From assembly GCA_002493085.1 (NCBI GenBank), contig DKXQ01000114.1, positions 1 to 5,593 on the forward strand: a DNA stretch of 5,593 nt, read 5' to 3'. Source of the stretch: Lachnoclostridium sp. UBA7122 (lineage in GTDB: Bacteria > Bacillota > Clostridia > Lachnospirales > Lachnospiraceae). This document shows, piece after piece, positions 1 through 5,284 of the stretch. The translations under genes were made by a program, and so were the position numbers. Numbering within the stretch: position 1 is the first letter of the stretch; each line of letters starts with the position of its first letter. The notes under the pieces were generated by a model. It did not search any database and had not been told where the DNA came from. It worked only from the letters and a program-made list of their open reading frames with translations.

Positions 1-75
1 GTGGAGATTGTTAAAAATGTAACGAAAATGGCAAATCAGGGCATATTGATTCCGTCAATCGTAGTAAAAACGTAG
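1..75 (+). CDS. Possible 3' end of a plus-strand gene (partial, unrecognised)
   Basis: An open frame enters at the left edge and runs 24 codons to a TAG at 73-75. The tail reads ANQGILIPSIVVKT. It would converge on the minus-strand HEPN gene that ends at 149, and hairpin-forming sequence (61-133) lies between the two stops, as expected where two converging genes terminate. Codon choice looks ordinary for the organism. The fragment is too short to recognise and could be a chance open frame. A GTG occurs at base 1, but the upstream sequence needed to judge it as a start is absent. Confidence 0.25.
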   Translation: MEIVKNVTKMANQGILIPSIVVKT

Positions 76-107
76 TAGGAATTGGGGGTGTTTACTACTG
101 CGAGATT

Positions 108-133
108 AAAAAAAATAAACACCAATATTTATT
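108..133 (-). terminator. Weak AT-rich intrinsic terminator after the HEPN gene
   Basis: Read on the minus strand, AATAAA (133-128) pairs with TTTATT (119-114) around an 8-base loop. A run of eight U (115-108) follows and partly overlaps the 3' arm. It lies 15 bases past the HEPN stop codon. The stem is only A-U pairs, so termination may be inefficient. The same bases also join a longer plus-strand dyad (87-94 with 116-123), so convergent plus-strand termination is equally possible. Confidence 0.35.
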
Positions 134-148
134 CTTTCCTCTCAAAAC

Positions 149-799
149 CTAACCCTCTACATGAAGCCTTAAATATTTCTGTTCATTAATATACTTTTCG
201 TAAATATCCACAATATATGTACATGCCTCTGAGATATGTAACAATTTACGCTGCAAATCAGAAACTGATACTTCTCTGCCAACTTCTTTTGGTGTTTTAT
301 TCCCATGTGCAATATAATTTCTATTATTAACCATTTCTTGTATATCTCCTCCTATTTCAGGTCTGGGAAGTATGTCATCATGAATACCAAATGTTTTTGC
401 TATACTCTGCAATTGTCGATATCTTAAATTTTTCCCATCTGTAGGTATAATTTCGTTTGGAATTAACACAATAGGGTTTTCTATCATCTTAGTAGAAATA
501 TCCCACCTTTTTTCCCATTTATGTTCATTTCCAACCCCATAAATACTATCATATTCTGCAGAAAAAATAAGAGCATACAACTCATATATACATTCATTAA
601 TCTTAACTGATCTTGCATTTAACTCTTCAATTGTTTTTTGTACTGTCTGTCTAACGATTTCTTCGTAAATTCCATATATATACACATAAAACAAACCTTT
701 ATTTATTGATGAAAAATCATCATCATCTCTCATATTGCTCAGCCATATTCTCAACTCACAAATTTTACGTGTCATTTCGTTTTTTATCTCATCAAACAC
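149..799 (-). CDS. MAE_28990/MAE_18760-type HEPN RNase, partner of DUF262
   Basis: This 216-residue protein is probably the RNase effector of a two-gene module with the DUF262 gene just upstream. The key sign is VNNRNYIAHG near residues 157-166: R160 and N161 followed by H165 is the R-N-x3-H catalytic motif of HEPN ribonucleases, and a following glycine is usual in the MAE_28990/MAE_18760 group. Most of the rest is predicted helical, as in HEPN folds, with no signal peptide or membrane segment, so a cytoplasmic enzyme is expected. The start is GTG at 799-797: GAGGG sits 7 bases upstream, and the ATG two bases earlier is out of frame and stops within a few codons. The gene begins 3 bases after the DUF262 stop, which suggests translational coupling and fixed stoichiometry. 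An internal ATG at codon 9 is a weaker alternative start. HEPN proteins of this class are known or proposed to cut RNA in toxin-antitoxin and antiviral systems; the target here is not visible. Confidence 0.8.
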   Translation of the reverse strand: MFDEIKNEMTRKICELRIWLSNMRDDDDFSSINKGLFYVYIYGIYEEIVRQTVQKTIEELNARSVKINECIYELYALIFSAEYDSIYGVGNEHKWEKRWDISTKMIENPIVLIPNEIIPTDGKNLRYRQLQSIAKTFGIHDDILPRPEIGGDIQEMVNNRNYIAHGNKTPKEVGREVSVSDLQRKLLHISEACTYIVDIYEKYINEQKYLRLHVEG

Positions 800-802
800 A
801 TT

Positions 803-1840
803 TTATCCCTCAAACTTTTTTCTGCAGAATTCTATTCTTCCTATTACTCTAGGTCTTGAATTTGTAGCTCCTGTAATATACTTTAATAATTCCTTGTCTT
901 TTAGCCATTCCTCAATCCCACTTACATTTATTTTGCCTTTATCCATATACGCTAATGCAGCCCCCACAGATACTGCTTCAAAAAGATTAAGTGGTGTGTT
1001 TTTTCTACCCTTGCTGATACCCATAGGCAATGCTTCGTTTAATATTCTAAATACTTCTCTAAATAACTTATCATTTTTACTATAGTTAAAATTCCTGTCC
1101 GCTTTTGACATATAGTTATTTAGGAAATCTTTTACACTATGTTCAAACGAGTCTAAATCATACAGATATGCAAAAAATCTTAACACTAATTCTTCACGTG
1201 TCCCGTCATTTTCTTGATTATCTGACAAATGAACACACTCCTTAAAATTAGTATCTTGCGATAATTCTTTTAAGAAATCATTAAATCCGCCTCTATATAC
1301 ACAACTTCGTATTTCCTGTGGAGTCAGGGTTATGCCTCCTCTATTTAAGCGCTCAAATAGGTCAAACCGTACATTTTTATCACTTTTATCACTCAATGTT
1401 GTTACCTTTATGCTAGTTAGCTTAAACTTATTTTGCACGCCTATAGGAAGATCACTAAATCTTTTATCATTAAAATTAACTAATTTTGACAATCCTTTAA
1501 GTTTTAATGATTCTACATGTTTTGCATTTACCTTTTCACGCACTTTATCATCTCCGGCAAAACATATCATTGTACTTACTCTTTGAACACCATCAATTAA
1601 TTCCCAAGTTCCATCTGCATTTGTTGCCATAAATAGACTTGGTACAGGTATCCCTAAAAATAATGATTCAATTAAACTTGATTGTCGCTCATCATCCCAC
1701 CTAAACTGCCGTTGATAATCCGGAGCAATATTAATCAATCCATCATTTACCATGCTCAATAATTCTTTTACGGATAAATCATAGGTATTAAAGTCAACTT
1801 TCATTTTCTGCGTCATCAATTCCTTATCTAAATCTATCAT
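803..1840 (-). CDS. DUF262 (ParB/GmrS-like) domain protein
   Basis: This 345-residue cytoplasmic protein carries the N-terminal DUF262 domain found in the GmrS half of GmrSD type IV restriction enzymes and in several other defence proteins. Visible hallmarks are YQRQFRW (42-48), the DGVQR box (83-87, usually DGQQR; here V replaces the first Q, and it is followed by VSTM), and FERLNRGGITLTPQEIR (162-178). In characterised relatives this ParB-like fold binds or hydrolyses nucleotides and can sense modified DNA. The C-terminal third is helical, and no DUF1524 HNH nuclease signature (H-x-x-P type) is seen. This protein therefore probably lacks its own nuclease and acts as sensor or antitoxin for the HEPN RNase encoded 3 bases downstream. 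The start is well supported: AAAGGAG (1857-1851) lies 10 bases before ATG, and a good promoter lies just upstream. Known DUF262/HEPN pairs support the assignment; which role each partner plays is inference. Confidence 0.88.
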   Translation of the reverse strand: MIDLDKELMTQKMKVDFNTYDLSVKELLSMVNDGLINIAPDYQRQFRWDDERQSSLIESLFLGIPVPSLFMATNADGTWELIDGVQRVSTMICFAGDDKVREKVNAKHVESLKLKGLSKLVNFNDKRFSDLPIGVQNKFKLTSIKVTTLSDKSDKNVRFDLFERLNRGGITLTPQEIRSCVYRGGFNDFLKELSQDTNFKECVHLSDNQENDGTREELVLRFFAYLYDLDSFEHSVKDFLNNYMSKADRNFNYSKNDKLFREVFRILNEALPMGISKGRKNTPLNLFEAVSVGAALAYMDKGKINVSGIEEWLKDKELLKYITGATNSRPRVIGRIEFCRKKFEG

Positions 1841-1861
1841 CTTATATTTTCTCCTTTATGT

Positions 1862-1890
1862 ATAATAATATGTGTATTTCTTTTTCTCAA
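1862..1890 (-). promoter_or_regulatory. Sigma-A-type promoter of the DUF262-HEPN operon
   Basis: On the minus strand, TTGAGA (1890-1885, one mismatch from TTGACA) is followed after 17 bases by TATTAT (1867-1862, one mismatch from TATAAT). Transcription would start around 1855, giving a very short leader that holds the ribosome binding site AAAGGAG at 1857-1851 only partly or just at its 5' end, so a start a few bases earlier is possible. It lies between the terminator at 1925-1950 and the DUF262 start, making the operon independent of upstream transcription. Confidence 0.6.
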
Positions 1891-1924
1891 AACAATTATA
1901 TCACTTTTCTTATATTTTTCATAG

Positions 1925-1950
1925 AAAAAATGCCCTGCCGAAGCAGGGCG
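1925..1950 (-). terminator. Strong intrinsic terminator of the structured RNA
   Basis: On the minus strand a perfect 7-bp GC-rich stem, GCCCTGC with GCAGGGC, is capped by a UUCG tetraloop and followed by A and six U (1930-1925). On the plus strand the same hairpin is followed by GCAAAAC, so it works only for minus-strand transcripts. It ends whatever is transcribed from the 285-residue HEPN gene and the hairpin-rich stretch, and separates these from the DUF262 operon. Confidence 0.9.
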
Positions 1951-2262
1951 CAAAACTCTCTCTAGTTAGCAACCACACTTCAAGTGGTGGTTTATTATTA
2001 GCCCTAATAAGGGCTGTTTGCATGCTCGCCTGAAAGACGGGTACCGCAAACGTTATTACTGGTCCTCTATAAAGAGGTACTTCTGTTTTCTTCTTTCCTC
2101 GACTCTTCTGACTGCTCTTTTTTCCTCCGTCTTGTAAAATATCTTCATTTTTCAGATTTATCGGTTTTATTTCTCTTTGGTATTATTCGAAAAAAAGAAA
2201 CGGTTTTGATAGGGTAAGGATTTTATACGTCTTCCCTCAAAAGTATCGTTTTATTGCGTAAC

Positions 2263-2299
2263 AAAAAAAAACGGAAAACTAACCACTAATGAAAGTGAT
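2263..2299 (-). terminator. Possible weak terminator within the structured region
   Basis: On the minus strand, AUCACU (2299-2294) pairs with AGUGGU (2287-2282) around the loop UUCAUU. After UAGUUUUCCG comes a run of nine U (2271-2263). The U-run begins about ten bases after the stem, longer than ideal, so this may be a partial terminator or pause site for the HEPN transcript. If it works, it splits the 540-base region into a 5' piece and a separate 3' RNA ending at 1925. Confidence 0.35.
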
Positions 2300-2470
2300 A
2301 TGTCCTCTGCTCCTGTTTACACCTTGTCTGTCAGTGTTATTAATAAACTGTTGTGAATACTTCCTTATCAACGTGAAACTATTTCTTCATTAGATTCTAT
2401 CAGTCTAAGCCCAGCGCAAATCTCTCGACCTATAACTGCCCTGAAACCGTTAAATTACTATTTCCCATTA

Positions 2471-3328
2471 CTATAACTTCTTCTTGGAAAGAGCATTATT
2501 TAAACTTTCTATTATTATGATGATATAATTTCTAAAAAAATTAATCTGTTGTGACTTGCAATTAATAATATTACCTATCGGATTATTAAAAAACTCCTCA
2601 TCATTTTCTTCATCATCGCAAAAAATTTCTAATTCCATTATCATACTTTTTGAATTCATAATACAAGAAATCTGATGTGCATAATTTCGCAGCACCTTGC
2701 CCATTTCATTTTTAAATCTTTTTGTAATTCTTCCGCCGGCGTGCACATATACATTCCTGATTTCTGTATAATATTTCCATACAAATTTAACTTCATTTTC
2801 CTTTGTAAGTATCTCATTTGTCCTTTGTGAAATCATATTTATATAATCATCTACAATATTTTTTTCTCTCAATATGTCAAATAATTGAATCATCATCTTA
2901 TTCTCTTTAAAATTCCTCATGTCAAAATCACAACTTAATAAAAAGTTTTTTATTGTTTGCTCACATACGGCATATAACTGCATAAACTCATTTGCTTGCA
3001 AATACCATTTCAAAGGATCGATTTTCAGATTGTTTAAATCTCTAAACAAAGTTATATCCAAGCCTCTTTCCTCATGACTACTCTCTTGTAAATTTGGATC
3101 ACGAACCCCCATACCTATACTATAAACGGCGTTCCTTTGCATTTCAAATCCATCTAAATCTAAATTATCAATCAATCCCTTTCGTTCCTCATCTCCTAAT
3201 GAATCTAAAAGTTCATTCATAATAATATCATTAATTTGTATCAAACTATATTGTTTGTAAAATGCTTTATAGAAATCTTTACATTTATCATCTGGTTTCA
3301 ACAGGCTAAATGTTGGGATCATCATCAT
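2471..3328 (-). CDS. HEPN-motif protein, putative RNase (unassigned subfamily)
   Basis: This is a 285-residue, mostly helical cytoplasmic protein. Its only recognisable signature is EIRNVYVHAGGR at residues 189-200: R191 and N192 followed by H196 give the R-N-x3-H motif of HEPN ribonucleases, and an acidic residue just before and a glycine pair after it are common in this superfamily. The preceding stretch (about 105-190) is amphipathic and helical, consistent with the rest of the HEPN bundle. The N-terminal 100 residues match no family I know, and an acidic patch (DDEENDEEFF) at 238-247 precedes a hydrophobic IIIII run near 269-273. Three tandem ATG codons offer starts at 3328, 3325 and 3322. 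AGAGAGG (3348-3342) is 13 bases from the first, which is rather far, and the ATG just after it is out of frame. It differs clearly in sequence from the 216-residue HEPN protein in the same cassette. Its 3' side runs directly into the structured RNA region. The RNase role is inference from the motif. Confidence 0.7.
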   Translation of the reverse strand: MMMIPTFSLLKPDDKCKDFYKAFYKQYSLIQINDIIMNELLDSLGDEERKGLIDNLDLDGFEMQRNAVYSIGMGVRDPNLQESSHEERGLDITLFRDLNNLKIDPLKWYLQANEFMQLYAVCEQTIKNFLLSCDFDMRNFKENKMMIQLFDILREKNIVDDYINMISQRTNEILTKENEVKFVWKYYTEIRNVYVHAGGRITKRFKNEMGKVLRNYAHQISCIMNSKSMIMELEIFCDDEENDEEFFNNPIGNIINCKSQQINFFRNYIIIIIESLNNALSKKKL

Positions 3329-3360
3329 TTTTCTTTACCATCCTCTCTAACATTCGTTAA

Positions 3361-3369
3361 AATATATCA
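3361..3369 (-). promoter_or_regulatory. Possible extended -10 promoter of the 285-residue HEPN gene
   Basis: TGATATATT on the minus strand matches an extended -10 (TGn plus TATAAT-like). The start would be near 3354, leaving a leader of about 26 bases that contains AGAGAGG. No good -35 is found at 17 bases, which is tolerable only because the -10 is extended. The HEPN gene might also be read from upstream genes. Confidence 0.3.
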
Positions 3370-3462
3370 TGTTCGATCTTTCAAGTTTTAAGAAAGCTTC
3401 AAAACGCGACAGAAAACAACGTAAGACCCGTAAGCCTTCCGCTGCAAAAACCGCCTTATCAT

Positions 3463-3606
3463 TTATGCTTTGCAATTTCCGATCAATCCTGCCTCGCCAA
3501 TACGCTGCGCCTGATCTGCTCCAGCAAAAGCAACAGACTGACACACAGCCGTATTCCATACGCCCATATCTTCCGTCAAGCGCCTCTGCAGAAAATCTAT
3601 GAGCAT
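3463..3606 (-). CDS. Small 47-codon ORF overlapping the acetyltransferase stop (possible remnant)
   Basis: An ATG at 3606-3604 lies inside the last codons of the acetyltransferase gene in another frame, giving a peptide that begins MLIDFLQRRLTEDMGVW and contains VAFAGADQAQRIGEAGLIG. Its composition looks like ordinary coding sequence (A, G, E, Q-rich helix) rather than random translation of AT-rich DNA, and it ends in TAA. I do not recognise the family. The overlap suggests translational coupling, or that this is the surviving C-terminal end of a gene cut off when the acetyltransferase moved in. No separate ribosome binding site of good quality is seen. The downstream stretch to about 3360 holds no convincing gene. 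Confidence 0.35.
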   Translation of the reverse strand: MLIDFLQRRLTEDMGVWNTAVCQSVAFAGADQAQRIGEAGLIGNCKA

Positions 3607-4364
3607 GAAGAATCCGGATATTTTTCCAATAATTTTAAAAATCTCTTGTCATTCATCTGCTCGTTTGTAAGATAACTGCCGTCAAAAAACAGGGCATAGG
3701 TCGTAATCGGTGTCGGTGCATTCTGTGCATCCTCTTTGTTCTGTAAATGAATCGACTTAAATTTTATGGATTTCTCTTTTGCGATATTTTCAATTTCAGG
3801 AACATACTTTGCATTAAACGGACACTGGCTGGTGTAATACAGGACATATCCTAGCTCATCAATATGAGGGTGTTTCGCACATTCTTTGAATTTCGGCAAT
3901 AAAATGTTTTCTGTAAACGGCAAATGCCATAATTGAATACCATTATCTGCCTCGTCACTAATTGTAAAACCTTTATATTTCAGGAATTTCGGATCTGCCA
4001 GAAACGGTTTTTTCTTTGCCGAAGATAAAATACACAGTCCTTTTTTCCCTTTGCTTTTGCTGTCTTCCATACAGGTATTCAGTAAATCTGTTGAATAGCC
4101 ATGTCCCTTGAAAGAACCGGCCACCCATAAACAATCAATATACATATAGTCATCGGCAGCAATAGGATTCCACGCATTTTCTGCAGGTATATATTCAATA
4201 AAACACTTTCCCCGCTGCTCACTTTTTAAGAAAACCAAACCATCATCAAAACGTTCTCTCAACCAACTCTTTTTTGAAGACACTTGTATATCATTATTGT
4301 TTGAAATTGCACAGCAAATATGTTCCTTTTCAATATTTTCGCTTGTCACTCTAATATATTCCAT
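3597..4364 (-). CDS. yoaP: GNAT N-acetyltransferase with YoaP-type C-terminal domain
   Basis: This full-length 255-residue cytoplasmic protein is probably an acetyl-CoA-dependent acetyltransferase; the substrate is unknown. The GNAT part covers about residues 1-150: IDCLWVAGSFKGHGYSTDLL (76-95) is motif A, with the acetyl-CoA pyrophosphate-binding loop around FKGHGYS. The C-terminal part has YYTSQCPFNAKYVP (176-189), resembling a thioredoxin-like strand with a single active-type cysteine, then TYALFFDGSYLTNEQMNDKRFLKLL (222-246), typical of the YoaP domain. Bacillus subtilis YoaP has nearly the same length and layout. The start is firm: AAAAGGAG (4378-4371) lies 6 bases before ATG. It follows the remnant ending at 4386 by 21 bases, so it may be co-transcribed with the cupin group, and its stop is overlapped by the 47-codon ORF. 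Family assignment is sound; the gene symbol is by similarity only. Confidence 0.85.
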   Translation of the reverse strand: MEYIRVTSENIEKEHICCAISNNNDIQVSSKKSWLRERFDDGLVFLKSEQRGKCFIEYIPAENAWNPIAADDYMYIDCLWVAGSFKGHGYSTDLLNTCMEDSKSKGKKGLCILSSAKKKPFLADPKFLKYKGFTISDEADNGIQLWHLPFTENILLPKFKECAKHPHIDELGYVLYYTSQCPFNAKYVPEIENIAKEKSIKFKSIHLQNKEDAQNAPTPITTYALFFDGSYLTNEQMNDKRFLKLLEKYPDSSCS

Positions 4365-4385
4365 CTGAATCTCCTTTTACTGTAA

Positions 4386-4818
4386 TCAGCCTTCAAGCTT
4401 ATGCACTTCCCGGCATCTGGATAAATAGTAATATTTCATACCATTTACAGTTAAATTTTTCGAGACATCCATCCCAAAACAACTCATTATTCTGGATACA
4501 TTTTCCGTCCACTTTTGGTATTCGGGAGTACTGAATGCAGCTATATTTGCTGTTCCGCCGGCATTCCGAAGCAGCGTTATGAAAGTGCTTGCCATCTCGG
4601 CAGCCTTCTCATGCGCTTCCTAAATTATAAAGGTCGCCTCCGGATATATCAACAGTTTCTTTCCCAACTGTCAACACAAATCCGCCCTCTACCGTTACTT
4701 TTGCACCTTGCGCAATAGCAATGGAATTACGTAGTTTATCTACACATGAGAACCGCCGCATATGGGATAAAACTATAGCGGCGGTCCGTACATACGATTC
4801 TTTTGTTTGCCTCAACAT
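4386..4818 (-). pseudogene. Truncated and frameshifted remnant of an unrecognised protein
   Basis: Two open frames on the minus strand appear to be pieces of one protein. The first (4818-4609) becomes convincingly protein-like only from about LRNSIAIAQGAKVTVEGG, runs through TVGKETVDISGGDLYNLG and stops at TGA. The second, one frame over, reads EAHEKAAEMASTFITLL from just after an in-frame TAG near 4618, then AAFSTPEYQKWTENVSRIM, and ends at TGA 4388-4386. A single-base change near 4610-4620 would join DLYNLG to AHEKAAEM without loss. The first frame's ATG at 4818 overlaps the cupin stop, and its early residues look non-coding and contain a perfect 8-base inverted repeat, so the true N-terminus is probably missing. 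I do not recognise the family. The alternative is that the second piece is a live 69-residue gene starting at 4595, with AGAAGG 8 bases upstream. Confidence 0.5.
4752..4785. repeat. Perfect 8-base inverted repeat in the remnant
   Basis: ACCGCCGC (4752-4759) and GCGGCGGT (4778-4785) are perfect inverted copies separated by 18 AT-rich bases. The hairpin lies 27 bases past the cupin stop in the direction of transcription but has no U-run on either strand, so it is not a standard terminator. It could stabilise the 3' end of the cupin mRNA or mark a rearrangement junction. Confidence 0.5.
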
Positions 4819-5195
4819 AACGCGGGCATAAACTTGGCAAACAAATACAGCCCCTCTGCATCTGCAATAACCTCATGCGGTACCCCGGCCTTCATGATGG
4901 ATATGGTGCCTGGTTCATACGGGATCGTACTGCCTGCATTCACGCATTTCCCACTGCCCTTTATCACCTCATGGGTTTCCAACTGGGTTTCATGGATATG
5001 GTTCCCGATACGGCAGTCAGGAGCAATCCGCACCAAATGATAGCTGAATTTTCCTTCCGTGTCCTTTGCCGTGACGATATGCTTCAGCTCCACGCCCTCA
5101 AACGACGGATGCTTCGACCATGGGATCCGCGCAAAGCCAGCCTCCCGTTCCGGTAAAACCAATTTTCCGTTGTCAAATAATGCAAATGTATCCAT
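4812..5195 (-). CDS. Single-domain metal-binding cupin
   Basis: This 127-residue small soluble beta-barrel protein has the full set of metal ligands. Cupin motif 1 is GNHIHETQLETHEVIKG (64-80), with H66, H68, E73 and G80 in the classic HxH-x4-E-x6-G spacing. Motif 2 is GTISIMKAGVPHEV (96-109), with K in place of the usual proline and H107 as the fourth ligand. The length is typical of stand-alone cupins, which bind a divalent metal and act as isomerases, oxygenases, decarboxylases or ligand binders; the reaction cannot be told from sequence. The start is clear: GGAGG lies 7 bases before ATG. The gene follows the AraC-family regulator on the same strand by 89 bases, so it may be that regulator's target or operon partner. 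The stop overlaps the first codons of the remnant frame downstream. Confidence 0.85.
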   Translation of the reverse strand: MDTFALFDNGKLVLPEREAGFARIPWSKHPSFEGVELKHIVTAKDTEGKFSYHLVRIAPDCRIGNHIHETQLETHEVIKGSGKCVNAGSTIPYEPGTISIMKAGVPHEVIADAEGLYLFAKFMPALC

Positions 5196-5222
5196 ACTGG
5201 CACCTCCGATAAAATAAAATAG

Positions 5223-5236
5223 GTAATCTGTATTAC
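5223..5236. promoter_or_regulatory. Short dyad upstream of the cupin gene (possible operator)
   Basis: GTAAT and ATTAC are perfect inverted 5-base arms separated by 4 bases, about 28 bases upstream of the cupin start. Spacing and position suit a regulator site or a small mRNA hairpin. No convincing promoter hexamers were found beside it, and short AT-rich dyads arise by chance, so this is tentative. Confidence 0.2.
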
Positions 5237-5284
5237 ATTTCCATCTTATTCCCCGGAAGCTGCCACGTCTTGTAAAAAATTGCT

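Larger units (their letters stand above)
1925..2460 (-). ncRNA. Candidate structured non-coding RNA between the HEPN and DUF262 genes
   Basis: No long open frame exists here, but the minus-strand transcript forms many hairpins. From 5' to 3': GUUU+ACACU with GGUGU+AAAC (2348-2315, bulged); AUCACU/AGUGGU (2299-2282) followed by U9; AGAGG-type hairpin 2077-2064; a 6-bp outer stem GUUUGC/GCAAAC (2051-2016) holding a small inner hairpin (2039-2027); AGCCCU/AGGGCU (2015-2000); a roughly 10-bp stem with one bulge (1992-1971); and the terminator. A G-U pair in the inner hairpin (2037 with 2029) would be a C-A mismatch in a plus-strand RNA, and the terminator works only on the minus strand, so the RNA is probably minus-strand. 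The 5' boundary is unknown: it may be processed from the HEPN mRNA or have its own promoter. It could be an RNA partner of a HEPN protein, an IS200/IS605-type end or omega-RNA-like remnant, or a complex 3' UTR. No transposase or RNA-guided nuclease gene is present. Confidence 0.5.

Noticed and set aside
735..1085. Plus-strand ORF of 116 codons across the HEPN/DUF262 junction
   Set aside because: It is antisense to two well-supported genes, is rich in S, L, F and N as expected for an antisense shadow, and has no ribosome binding site.
803..1840. Complete GmrSD-type enzyme in one gene
   Set aside because: The protein is too short for a DUF262-DUF1524 fusion and no HNH-type motif is visible in its C-terminal third.
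1960..2100. Definite IS200/IS605 insertion sequence or omega-RNA
   Set aside because: The hairpin string is reminiscent of such ends, but no Y1 transposase or TnpB coding sequence is present and element boundaries cannot be defined, so it is kept only as an alternative reading of the structured RNA.
1925..2460. CRISPR array or classic type III antitoxin repeat array
   Set aside because: No tandem or regularly spaced direct repeats are visible; the hairpins all differ in sequence.
1955..3360. Similar AGAGAGG-type motifs on both sides of the 285-residue HEPN gene and RNA as insertion target repeats
   Set aside because: The match is only about seven bases of simple AG-rich sequence; one copy serves as a ribosome binding site.
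3347..3602. Plus-strand ORF of 77 codons (3369-3602) and minus-strand ORF of 70 codons (3347-3559)
   Set aside because: They overlap each other and the 47-codon ORF in conflicting frames; neither has recognisable motifs or a good start signal. Part of the minus-strand frame (NDKAVFAAEGLRVLRCF) looks mildly protein-like but is not enough to call a gene.
4807..5156. Plus-strand ORFs antisense to the cupin gene
   Set aside because: The cupin has all metal-binding motifs and a clear ribosome binding site; the plus-strand frames are its shadows.
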